Shown: positions 1 through 5,613 of the stretch, one piece after another | How positions within the stretch are numbered: the stretch's first letter is position 1 | How the letters are laid out: each line of letters begins with the position of its first letter | Assembly: GCA_030839005.1 (NCBI GenBank) | Contig: JAUZEM010000278.1 | Coordinates: 1-5,613, forward strand | DNA: 5,613 nt | Origin: Actinomycetota bacterium | GTDB lineage: Bacteria > Actinomycetota > Acidimicrobiia > IMCC26256 > PALSA-610 | Direction of reading: 5' to 3' | Made by a program: the position numbers and the translations under genes | Notes under the pieces: model-generated | What the model was told of the DNA's origin: nothing | The model's input: only the letters and a program-made list of their open reading frames with translations | The model's database searches: none

Positions 1-986
1 GATCCGGTTTGCTCGGCGTCGTCCGGCGGCCCGGGGTTGCTCCCCGAGCCGTAGACGGCCGCCACCTGCTCTCCGTGCAGGCCGTGCTCCCCGATGTGAA
101 CGGTCCCGCTCGCGGTCCCGGACTCGATCTGGCGAGCAATCGACAACGCGGCGTCGATCGGGATCGCGTACGCGGTTGTCGTCGTGGATGTGGTCGATGC
201 CGTCGACATCGGCCGGAAGCCGCCGCTCGCCGCCGCAGTCGTCATGCCGATCACTTGTCCGTATGTGTCGACGGTCGCGCCACCCGAATCGCCGGGCTGC
301 ACGGCAGCCGAGATCTCGATCAACCCGTTCAACGTTTCTTGCGAGGAACCGGTCTCGTCCGATGCGGTGATGGTCTGGTCGACGGCGGTGACAACGCCTT
401 CGGCTGCCACGGGCGTGCCGTCTTGGCCGAGCGCGTTGCCGATCGCGACGACGGTGTCGTTCGCCGACACGGTCGACGCGCTCGCGGTCTTGATGGTCGT
501 GAGACCCGAGACGTTCGGGATCTGCAAGACCGCGACGTCGTGGCTGACGTCGTATCCGACGAGCGTCGCCCGGTAGGTCGTGCCCGTGCCTGCGATCTGC
601 ACGGTGATGCTCGTCGCGCCCGAGACGACGTGGTTGTTGGTGAGGATCTCGCCGGTGGAGCTGATCACCATGCCGGTTCCCTTGGCGGTTCCCGATCCGC
701 CGAGCGTGGCGGTGACGTCGACGAGCGCGGGATCGACCGCCGCCTGGATATCGGCGAGCGTGAGCTCGACGACGCCGCGGGCGGCGTTGGTCGAGGGCGT
801 GGCCGATGCGGCTGCGGCCGAGGTGCTGCTCACGGATGTCGGATCCGACTGCTGCGCCCGCGCGATCGCGTAGCCGCCGACCGCGCCTCCGATCATCGTG
901 ACCAGCACGAGCGCGGCTGCGAGGCGTTTGGCTCGACGACGGGGTGGTGCTTCGAGCTCCTGCGGGGGTTCTTGCGGCGATTCCAT
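1..986 (-). CDS. Membrane-anchored HtrA/S1C trypsin-like serine protease, 3' end cut off by window
   Basis: The frame read leftward from ATG 984-986 stays open for 328 codons and leaves the window. Residues 1-20 are polar and end in a basic run (PPRRRAKR). Residues 21-42 form one hydrophobic segment, so the protein is probably anchored with its catalytic domain outside. A Ser/Thr/Ala-rich linker follows (about 46-68). The trypsin fold shows all three catalytic residues: His119 in LTNNHVVSG, Asp150 in SHDVAVLQI, and Ser234 in QPGDSGG. AIGNALG (about 181-187) and AYAIPIDAAL (about 272-281) are also typical of the S1C family. A Thr/Ser-rich loop lies at about 260-271. Text after TVHIG (about 295) resembles the run into a PDZ domain, which would lie outside. 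The start is supported by AAAAGGA at 993-999, six bases upstream. The family degrades or refolds damaged envelope proteins; the substrate here is unknown. The family call is strong and the active site looks intact. Confidence 0.93.
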   Translation of the reverse strand, partial: MESPQEPPQELEAPPRRRAKRLAAALVLVTMIGGAVGGYAIARAQQSDPTSVSSTSAAAASATPSTNAARGVVELTLADIQAAVDPALVDVTATLGGSGTAKGTGMVISSTGEILTNNHVVSGATSITVQIAGTGTTYRATLVGYDVSHDVAVLQIPNVSGLTTIKTASASTVSANDTVVAIGNALGQDGTPVAAEGVVTAVDQTITASDETGSSQETLNGLIEISAAVQPGDSGGATVDTYGQVIGMTTAAASGGFRPMSTASTTSTTTTAYAIPIDAALSIARQIESGTASGTVHIGEHGLHGEQVAAVYGSGSNPGPPDDAEQTG

Positions 987-1086
987 GACGTGTCCTTTTG
1001 TCGCTCGGTTCGAGCATGGCGGACACGGCTCGGGCTCCACTTGGAGTCCGTGAAGAACTGGGTGAGAGCGCTACCCCCGGTGACCG

Positions 1087-1115
1087 TTGCCAATCTTTAC
1101 GAATGGTGACAGGCT
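1087..1115 (+). promoter_or_regulatory. Candidate promoter for the propeller lipoprotein
   Basis: TTGCCA (1087-1092) lies 17 bases before CAGGCT (1110-1115). The first hexamer is close to consensus; the second keeps only the A at position 2 and the T at position 6. It overlaps the candidate minus-strand promoter, so the two genes may compete for or share one control region. GGTGAC occurs twice here as a direct repeat (1079-1084 and 1105-1110); the first copy sits in a short palindrome, CGGTGACCG (1078-1086). Confidence 0.22.
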
Positions 1116-1122
1116 GCTCCAA
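1094..1122 (-). promoter_or_regulatory. Candidate promoter for the HtrA-type protease
   Basis: On the minus strand TTGGAG (1117-1122) and TAAAGA (1094-1099) are separated by exactly 17 bases. This is a partial match to a housekeeping sigma promoter and would give a leader of about 100 nt before the ATG at 986. Each hexamer matches consensus at only three positions, so the call is weak. Confidence 0.27.
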
Positions 1123-1125
1123 GGG

Positions 1126-1134
1126 AGGGGAGGG
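1126..1134 (+). promoter_or_regulatory. Strong ribosome binding site fixing the lipoprotein start at 1141
   Basis: AGGGGAGGG ends six bases before ATG 1141. The reading frame is open further upstream to a TTG at 1087, but that codon has no comparable site and would put a polar stretch ahead of the signal peptide. The ATG is therefore preferred. Confidence 0.75.
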
Positions 1135-1140
1135 TCGCTC

Positions 1141-2685
1141 ATGCTTGTGGCACGACTTCCTCGGCTCGCCGGAGTGGTGCTCGCACTGGTCTTCGCCGGC
1201 GGTTGTGATTTCGTCGTGCGGGCGAGCGTCGACACCACGGGCGGTGACCCCGACTCGGGAAGCTTCGACTCCTCGATCAGTGACGACGGACGCTACGTCG
1301 CGTTCTGGTCGGGCGCGCACGACTTGGTTCCGGGCGACACCAACGCCAAGCAGGACGTGTTCGTGCGCGATCTGCGAACCCACCACACCGTTCGGGCGAG
1401 CGTCGACACCGCCGGCGGCAACGCCAACGGCGACAGCTTCTACCCGACCATCAGTGGTGACGGCCGCTACGTCGCGTTCGCTTCCAGGGCGACCGATCTG
1501 GTCGTCGACGACGGCAGCGCGGTCGAGGACATCTTCGTGCGCGATCTGCAGGCCGGGACGACGACGCGGGTCACGGTCGACACCGGCGGCGGCGATGCAG
1601 ACGCGAACACCCGACACGCGAGGATCAGTGCCGACGGCCGTCATGTCGTCTTTGCCTCACCGGCCGGCGATCTCGTGTCCGGCGACGGCAACGGCCTGGA
1701 AGACGTGTTCGTGCGTGATCTCGACGCGCACACGACGGTCCGAGCGAGCGTCGACACCGCCGGCGGCGACCCGAACGGGCCCAGCGGGTCGACGGCCCTG
1801 TTCTCGCCGCCTGCGATCGACGCGGACGGCTCGCGCGTCGTGTTCTACTCCTTCGCGAGCGACCTCGTGCCTGCGGACGGGAACGCGCTCTCCGATATGT
1901 TCGTGCGCGATGTGAGCGCCGGCACCACGACCCGGGTCAGCGTCGATACGGCCGGCGGCGACGCCAACGGTCGCAGCGACGAGCTCGGGGGCAGGCCATC
2001 GATCACCGGCGACGGCAATGTCGTCGCGTTCGCGTCGTTCGCGAGTGATCTGGTGGTCGGCGATGCCAACGGCAACGCCGAAGATGTCTTCGTGCGAGAC
2101 CTGACGACGTCGACGACCACACTGGTCAGCGGCGACACGAATGGCGGATCGGGTCCGTCGATCAGCGACGACGGCCGCTTCGTGTCGTTCCAGACGACCC
2201 AGGTGTGGGTACACGACCGCCAGACCGGGTCGACCGCGATGGCGAGTGCCAGATACGGCCGGCCGGCGAACGGCATCAGCGGCGCGGCGGCGCTCAGTGC
2301 CGACGGCCGCTACGTCTCCTTCCACACCACTGCGAACAACCTGGGTGTCAACGACGGCAACGGTGACTTCGACGTCTACGTGCGCGCGGTGTCGATGCCG
2401 ACGATCGAATCGATCACGCCGAGCTCCCTCGCGCAGGGAACCTCGGCCACGCTCACTGTGACCGGAACGGGATTCGTGCCCGGGTCAAGAGCGCGAATCG
2501 CCGAGGGCGACGTGACGGTTGACTCGGTCACGGTGATCTCCGAGACCGAGCTCGAGGTGGCGGTCACCGTCGACCCCGGCGCGTCGCCGGGCACGCGCAC
2601 GCTGGTGGTGTGGAGCGATGGCACCGGACCCGGTCCCGACGCGGTCACCCACGCGATTTGCTGGGATTGTCTCACCGTCACCTGA
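1141..2685 (+). CDS. Exported TolB/WD40-like seven-bladed propeller lipoprotein with C-terminal IPT/TIG-like domain
   Basis: The protein has 514 residues. Residues 1-21 are a short export signal (basic R5 and R8, then a hydrophobic core) ending in AGG-C22, a somewhat atypical lipobox, so it is probably a membrane-anchored lipoprotein outside the cell. Seven related units follow: about 26-83, 84-141, 142-199, 200-263, 264-327, 328-365 and 366-418. The common pattern is VRASVDTAGG, then SxDGRYVAF, then DLVxGDGN, then DVFVRD, as in TolB/PD40-type blades. Seven units suit a closed propeller. The acidic DGN-type loops look able to bind calcium, but that is inference. Residues 420-514 (IESITPSSLAQGTSATLTV, later VTGTGF) match an IPT/TIG Ig-like fold and end with a CWDC pair. 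No enzyme active site is visible; a binding or scaffold role is likely. It is divergent from the protease gene and ends 28 bp from the convergent tRNA. Propeller assignment is confident; ligand and role are unknown. Confidence 0.88.
   Translation: MLVARLPRLAGVVLALVFAGGCDFVVRASVDTTGGDPDSGSFDSSISDDGRYVAFWSGAHDLVPGDTNAKQDVFVRDLRTHHTVRASVDTAGGNANGDSFYPTISGDGRYVAFASRATDLVVDDGSAVEDIFVRDLQAGTTTRVTVDTGGGDADANTRHARISADGRHVVFASPAGDLVSGDGNGLEDVFVRDLDAHTTVRASVDTAGGDPNGPSGSTALFSPPAIDADGSRVVFYSFASDLVPADGNALSDMFVRDVSAGTTTRVSVDTAGGDANGRSDELGGRPSITGDGNVVAFASFASDLVVGDANGNAEDVFVRDLTTSTTTLVSGDTNGGSGPSISDDGRFVSFQTTQVWVHDRQTGSTAMASARYGRPANGISGAAALSADGRYVSFHTTANNLGVNDGNGDFDVYVRAVSMPTIESITPSSLAQGTSATLTVTGTGFVPGSRARIAEGDVTVDSVTVISETELEVAVTVDPGASPGTRTLVVWSDGTGPGPDAVTHAICWDCLTVT
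1216..2394 (+). repeat. Seven in-frame propeller-blade repeats within the lipoprotein gene
   Basis: Units of about 174-192 bp encode the blades; unit 6 is only about 114 bp and unit 7 about 159 bp. Similarity persists at DNA level. A 24-bp stretch is identical at 1396-1419 and 1744-1767, at the start of blades 2 and 4. TTCGTGCGCGATCTGC is shared by the ends of blades 1 and 2. This suggests fairly recent duplication or gene conversion among blades. Confidence 0.8.
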
Positions 2686-2713
2686 ATTTCAGATCAGCGC
2701 GACACCACACAAG

Positions 2714-2786
2714 CGCCCTCGGCATGATTCGAACATGCGACACACGGTTTAGGAAACCGATGCTCTATCCCCTGAGCTACGAGGGC
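2714..2786 (-). tRNA. tRNA-Arg (anticodon CCT)
   Basis: Read on the minus strand from 2786, the 73 bases fold as a full cloverleaf. The acceptor GCCCTCG pairs with CGAGGGC, with discriminator G at 2714. The D arm is GCTC/GAGC and the T arm is GCATG/CATGC around a TTCGAAT loop. The anticodon loop is TTCCTAA, so the anticodon is CCT (2751-2753) and reads AGG, a rare arginine codon in GC-rich genomes. The outermost anticodon-stem pair is a T-T mismatch, leaving four good pairs. No CCA is encoded; GCTT follows the acceptor, so CCA must be added after transcription. The 28 bp between its 3' end and the convergent lipoprotein stop show no clear terminator. Confidence 0.95.
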
Positions 2787-2803
2787 AGGTGCATCTGACA
2801 TTC

Positions 2804-2827
2804 GCGCTGACGAACGCGCTGACGAAC
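2804..2827 (+). repeat. Perfect 12-bp tandem repeat, two copies, just upstream of tRNA-Arg
   Basis: GCGCTGACGAAC occurs twice head to tail (2804-2815 and 2816-2827). It lies 18-41 bp from the 5' end of the tRNA, where its core promoter or an activator site would be expected. The core GCGCTGAC recurs in a second pair about 110 bp away. Confidence 0.85.
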
Positions 2828-2937
2828 CCGTCTAACGCTATCGGCCGGCGCCCCGGAGCAGACGAGACGACCGAACTCGGCGTCGAGGCCGAGGCTGGAA
2901 TGAAGCCTGTGGCAGTCGGCGCCCGTCGTCGAGTGGT

Positions 2938-2961
2938 GCGCTGACAAATGCGCTGACACGA
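2938..2961 (+). repeat. Second 12-bp tandem pair with the same GCGCTGAC core
   Basis: GCGCTGACAAAT (2938-2949) is followed directly by GCGCTGACACGA (2950-2961). The first eight bases match the upstream pair exactly and the last four vary. Orientation and 12-bp period are the same as at 2804-2827. Confidence 0.8.
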
Positions 2962-3100
2962 CTGGAGTGCGTATGCCTAGCTCGTGCTCAACAGCGCGAT
3001 GGATCCAGCCCGACACGTTTGGTCGTCTTCTTGAGCGCGACGGCCCCCACCATTCGCATTAGTGAAAGGTGCTACACGCCCGAGCCGTTTCCCCGCCTAC

Positions 3101-3946
3101 TCAGGATTTCCGGGCCGTGATCAGCCAGACCGCGCTGCCGAACCGAACGCCTTCAGGCGTTTCGTGCGATCGGAGCGCGGCCTTCAGCTTCTCGTGTGCA
3201 TCCGCTCGGGCGACTTCGTCAAGACCTTCCGACAGACCCTTGACGATCCCGATCCCTCCCACGAACGCGTACGCCGCGTCGGCGTCCGCGCCAAACCACA
3301 TGGGCTCCTCGAACGACGTGAGTTCGACCGCCTCGAAACCGACGCCCGTCAGAAGGGCTTCGACATCGTCAGGGTCGGCCAGCGCGGCCGGACCCGGCGC
3401 GCCGGGCGGAGGCATCGGCAAGTCACGCCCCGCGGCCATCGACTCGCGCACGACCATGATCCACTCGTTGCCGGCGGTGGCCTGCCAGACCAACAGGGCC
3501 ACCCCACCTCCCGGGCGCAGCGCCGAGGCGATGTTGGCAAAAGCGGCCGGCCGGTCACTGAAGAACATCGATCCAAAACGGCTGATCGCGAGGTCGAAGG
3601 TCGCGGTGTCGAAGGCGTGTACTTGCGCGTCGGCCCGGAGGAACTCGACGTTCGTGAGGCCTTCGGTGCTGGCCCGCCGTCGAGCTTCGGCCAGCATCGA
3701 CTCGGAGAGGTCTACCCCGAGCGCCGACCCGTCCCTCGCGAGCCGTGCCGCGTCACGAGTCGACTGACCGGAGCCGCAACCGATGTCGAGCACACGATCG
3801 GCCGGCGCGATCGGGTCCGTCTCGAGAAAGCGAGCCCAAATCGAGCGAAGGCTGGTGTCGTACTCGTCGGCGAACTGGGTCCATTGGTCGCCCTCCTCGC
3901 CGCCCCAGGCGTTCGCCATATCGACGTTGGCGATCGGCTCACTCAT
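3101..3946 (-). CDS. Class I SAM-dependent methyltransferase (UbiE-like, Methyltransf_11/25 type)
   Basis: This is a 281-residue cytosolic protein with a Rossmann-type methyltransferase fold. Motif I is VLDIGCGSGQS (52-62), the glycine loop that holds S-adenosylmethionine. The acidic end of strand 2 is GVDLSESML (77-85; Asp79 should contact the ribose). A further SAM-pocket stretch is EFLRADAQ (101-108). DLAISRFGSMFF (118-129) corresponds to motif II, and LRPGGGVALLVW (143-154) to the motif III region. The N-terminal segment with NAWGGEEGDQW and the tail PEGVRFGSAVWLITA are seen in a broad group of small-molecule methyltransferases. The acceptor substrate cannot be told from sequence. The ATG at 3946 has GAGAGGG at 3951-3957, four bases away. 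A possible -10 box, TAGATT (3972-3977, minus strand), lies just upstream, so it may have its own promoter rather than depend on the permease remnant 56 bp upstream. Length and motifs look complete. Confidence 0.92.
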   Translation of the reverse strand: MSEPIANVDMANAWGGEEGDQWTQFADEYDTSLRSIWARFLETDPIAPADRVLDIGCGSGQSTRDAARLARDGSALGVDLSESMLAEARRRASTEGLTNVEFLRADAQVHAFDTATFDLAISRFGSMFFSDRPAAFANIASALRPGGGVALLVWQATAGNEWIMVVRESMAAGRDLPMPPPGAPGPAALADPDDVEALLTGVGFEAVELTSFEEPMWFGADADAAYAFVGGIGIVKGLSEGLDEVARADAHEKLKAALRSHETPEGVRFGSAVWLITARKS

Positions 3947-4002
3947 ACGACCCTCTCTTGGCCACGGGCCGAATCTACGAGTGCGCGCTCAGGCTTGGCG
4001 AG

Positions 4003-4386
4003 TCAGCTGCACTTCCACATTCGGCGTGCGCGGTCCAGCCTTTGGGGGTCCTCGGACACTCGGCGGCGACGTGCTGCCAGGATCACCACAGGGGTCAAGA
4101 ACGCGGCCGCCGTGTCGAGGTTCAGGAGGGCCGTCGTGACGGCGACGAGCGCGAGCGCGGAACACAACGCGGCGGCGGGCCTACGGCCGAAGCCTCCGAG
4201 ATGATGACCAACGGCGTCGAAGAGCCCTTCGCGATGAGCGAGCGCTCCGACGAGGAGCAGCCCGGCCAGAAGAACGAACGGCTGCCACGCGTGCGACACC
4301 GCAGATCGCGCGTCCTGGCCAGCCAATGCGACTGCCGCCGCGCAAAGAACAGCGCTGGCGACAACGGCGACGACTCGGATGCGCAC
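4003..4386 (-). pseudogene. N-terminal remnant of an ArsB/SLC13-family (ion transporter) permease
   Basis: The frame from GTG 4384-4386 to TGA 4003-4005 gives 127 residues. The GTG is supported by GAGGA at 4394-4398, seven bases upstream; the same frame is open further upstream, but that text is polar shadow sequence. Hydrophobic segments lie at about 5-23, 34-50 and 70-90. The stretch ALLNLDTAAAFLTPVVILAA (86-105) matches the signature of the first half of ArsB/NhaD/SLC13-type permeases, in which an acidic residue and the TP motif form part of the transport path. HAWQPFVLLAGLLLVG (32-47) is also typical. Such permeases usually have about 400 residues. Here similarity stops near SEDP (about 111-114) and the last 13 residues are polar and basic with no family character. 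None of the three downstream frames up to the methyltransferase resumes a permease. It therefore looks like a gene that lost its 3' two thirds; a short expressed membrane protein cannot be excluded. Confidence 0.68.
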
Positions 4387-4568
4387 GGCGACATCCTCGC
4401 CCCCGTAACCACAGCCGTGAGCAAGAACCGTGTCATCGCTCCTGACCGTCGGGTTCTGCACCCGATTGTTGCGCGATTCTGCCTGCCACCAGGAGCAAAC
4501 GGGAGCCGACGAAACGCCACGACAAAGACCCACGTAAAGGGTGAGAGCGCCTGTGAAGGTTTGCAGGT
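4387..4568. other. Intergenic region between hydrolase 3' end and permease remnant
   Basis: There is no gene I can support in these 182 bp. A short hairpin occurs at 4449-4465 (TCGGGT, 5-nt loop, ACCCGA). In the minus direction no T-run follows it, so it is not a convincing terminator for the hydrolase gene. The Shine-Dalgarno site of the permease remnant lies at the left edge. Confidence 0.4.
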
Positions 4569-5613
4569 TCACGCGCCGGTGAAGGTGACGGGCGCGATCG
4601 CGTGGGCGCAGGAGTCCGCGGGTATGGGTCGGGTTGGGTCGGCGAGGAAGTCGTTGCGTAAGCGTTGGTCGCATGGGTCGACGGTTGAGTCGACTGCGCC
4701 GGTGTGGGGAAGTTGGATGACGGTGGCGTGACCGAAGCTGGCTGCGGTCTGATGCGCCCAGTCGAGGGACGTATTGGGGTCGAGTGCTCCGATGATGATG
4801 AGTGTCGGCGTCCCCGCGGGTCCCGGGGCGAAGGTGCGCGTCGGCGGTGTATGCCAGGCCGCGCACAGTGGCAGGAGCGGATCGTTGGCGAGGAAGTCGA
4901 GCTCCGGCGTTGCTTTGGCCTCGATGTTCAGTCCGTCGAAGGAAACGCTTCCGATCAGGTCGATGCAGTTACGCGAGAGGAGAGCACCCCATGATGTGTC
5001 GTCGGGGGTCGTGAGCGCAGCAGCCGCGGCCTGGGCTGCCGCCTCACCGTTCTTGGTCGCGATGGCGGCAGGAATGAGGCCCGCGTTGCCCTGGTTGAGC
5101 GCGGCGAGCACGAGCCCGAAAATGCGGTCGCCGTCGAGGAGGACCGGAATACGCGTTGGGGTATTCGCCCACGGGTTGTCCTCGACGAACACCGGGGGTG
5201 CGGCCTGGTCCGCGATGTAGAGATCTTCGATCTGTTGTCGAAGGCGGGGATACACGCGTGCACACGCCAGTTCGTTGAGGCACTCGCCGACGAATCGGTC
5301 GAGGGCGCCGGTCGCGTTGGCGATTTCGCCGTTCCATGGGTTGCCTTGCGGCGGTACGACGTCGAACAGGGTGATGCTTCGGACGAGGCTCGGGTAGCGG
5401 CCCGCGATCTCGCGCGCCTCGACGGTCATGGTTCGGGCGGCGAGGAGGTTGATTCGGTTGAGCCGGAGCACGAGTGCGAGGTCGCGAACATCGCTTGCTC
5501 GTTCGGCGGCGGAATATGCGGCGACGTCGATGCCTTGCGCCGTGAACCTGGCGCGGCACTTCCTAACTGCTGTTGCGAGATCGCTGGTGTTGCGCGCGTC
5601 GCGAACCGTACGA
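4569..5613 (-). CDS. TAP-like alpha/beta hydrolase, C-terminal 347 residues; catalytic serine and histidine apparently lost
   Basis: The frame is open from the window edge (first full codon 5610-5612) to TGA 4569-4571, so the N-terminus is missing; a GTG at 5469-5471 lies inside the domain and is not the real start. Fragment residues 19-47 (CRARFTAQGIDVAAYSAAER, then DVRDLAL) and GRYPSLVRSITLFDVVPP (about 71-88) match secreted tripeptidyl aminopeptidase/esterase relatives, the group including Streptomyces Tap and mycobacterial Hip1. The C-terminal part has TLIIIGALDPNT (about 270-281), carrying the usual catalytic Asp (Asp278), then the family's CDQRLRNDFLADP and DSC segments with conserved cysteines. 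Two key sites differ. Where relatives have the GxSxG nucleophile elbow this protein reads A-A-R-T-M (58-62), with Arg60 at the serine position. Where GxGH is expected it reads LPHTGAV (about 301-307), with Ala306 at the probable histidine position. The frame is otherwise intact over 1 kb. The protein is probably exported, though the signal peptide is out of view. Family assignment is good; inactivity is inferred from alignment by eye. Confidence 0.87.
   Translation of the reverse strand, partial: RTVRDARNTSDLATAVRKCRARFTAQGIDVAAYSAAERASDVRDLALVLRLNRINLLAARTMTVEAREIAGRYPSLVRSITLFDVVPPQGNPWNGEIANATGALDRFVGECLNELACARVYPRLRQQIEDLYIADQAAPPVFVEDNPWANTPTRIPVLLDGDRIFGLVLAALNQGNAGLIPAAIATKNGEAAAQAAAAALTTPDDTSWGALLSRNCIDLIGSVSFDGLNIEAKATPELDFLANDPLLPLCAAWHTPPTRTFAPGPAGTPTLIIIGALDPNTSLDWAHQTAASFGHATVIQLPHTGAVDSTVDPCDQRLRNDFLADPTRPIPADSCAHAIAPVTFTGA

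Larger units (their letters stand above)
2787..3100. other. Intergenic stretch upstream of tRNA-Arg and downstream of the methyltransferase
   Basis: I see no convincing gene here. The only minus-strand frame of any length (2777-3016) runs into the tRNA and has repetitive, low-quality content. The segment holds two pairs of 12-bp tandem repeats (listed separately). It must also contain the tRNA promoter, but I could not pick out convincing -35/-10 boxes. No clear rho-independent terminator follows the methyltransferase stop. Confidence 0.6.

Noticed and set aside
9..1109. 366-residue plus-strand frame
   Set aside because: It is antisense to the HtrA-type protease, whose frame shows a full catalytic triad. 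The plus-strand product is an Arg/Asp/Gly-rich composition typical of GC-rich shadows.
1657..2325. 222-residue minus-strand frame
   Set aside because: It is antisense to the propeller repeats; its apparent internal repeats simply mirror the blade repeats.
2684..2713. Terminator or attachment site between the lipoprotein stop and the tRNA 3' end
   Set aside because: There is only a five-pair CTGAA/TTCAG palindrome without a T-run. No second copy of the tRNA 3' end is found in the window, and no integrase is present.
2777..3016. 79-residue minus-strand frame between the tRNA and the methyltransferase
   Set aside because: It overlaps the tRNA, its short internal repeats (VSAHLSAH, VRQRVRQR) are only the 12-bp DNA repeats read as protein, and no family is recognisable.
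2973..3062. 29-codon plus-strand ORF with GGAG five bases upstream of ATG
   Set aside because: It is too short, with no hydrophobic or domain character and no partner gene. One GGAG near an ATG is expected by chance.
3062..4204. 380-residue plus-strand frame
   Set aside because: It is antisense to the methyltransferase with its clear SAM motifs. Its product has no recognisable domain and the composition of a shadow.
4449..4465. Hairpin as a terminator of the hydrolase gene
   Set aside because: It has only six pairs and no T-run on the minus-strand side; it could be chance.
4387..4866. N-terminal extension of the permease-remnant frame up to 4866
   Set aside because: The added text is Arg/His/Pro-rich, runs antisense through the hydrolase 3' end, and is not permease-like. 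The GTG at 4386 has a good ribosome binding site.

Overview
The window reads as a GC-rich bacterial chromosome segment. The strong GC bias at third codon positions, the absence of an encoded CCA on the tRNA, and the protein families present (a signal-anchored HtrA-type protease, a secreted TAP-type hydrolase, an IPT/TIG-capped propeller lipoprotein) suggest an actinobacterium, possibly Acidimicrobiia-like. That placement is inference; no marker gene fixes the taxon. The GC bias also produces many long antisense open frames, which I treat as shadows.

Layout. Positions 1-986 (minus) hold the N-terminal 328 residues of a membrane-anchored trypsin-fold protease (HtrA/S1C type) with an intact His-Asp-Ser triad; its C-terminus, probably a PDZ domain, lies outside the window. 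A 154-bp intergenic region separates it from a divergent plus-strand gene (1141-2685). That gene encodes a probable lipoprotein made of seven TolB/WD40-like propeller blades followed by an IPT/TIG-like domain. A tRNA-Arg(CCT) gene follows on the minus strand (2714-2786). Next is a roughly 310-bp stretch with no convincing gene but two pairs of 12-bp tandem repeats sharing the core GCGCTGAC.

The right half is entirely minus strand: a class I SAM-dependent methyltransferase (3101-3946); a 127-residue N-terminal piece of an ArsB/SLC13-type permease whose remaining two thirds is missing (4003-4386); and the C-terminal 347 residues of a TAP-like alpha/beta hydrolase (4569 to the window edge). This last protein has no frame disruption, yet it appears to have lost the catalytic serine and histidine.

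How the genes relate. The protease and the propeller lipoprotein are both extracytoplasmic and share one divergent control region, so they may be co-regulated. The hydrolase, permease piece and methyltransferase lie in one direction but with gaps of 182 and 56 bp, and they look more like neighbours left by rearrangement than a working operon. I see no CRISPR array, toxin-antitoxin pair, transposase or recognisable defence system. The points most worth a second look are the apparently dead but intact hydrolase, the clean permease truncation, and the repeat pairs beside the tRNA.
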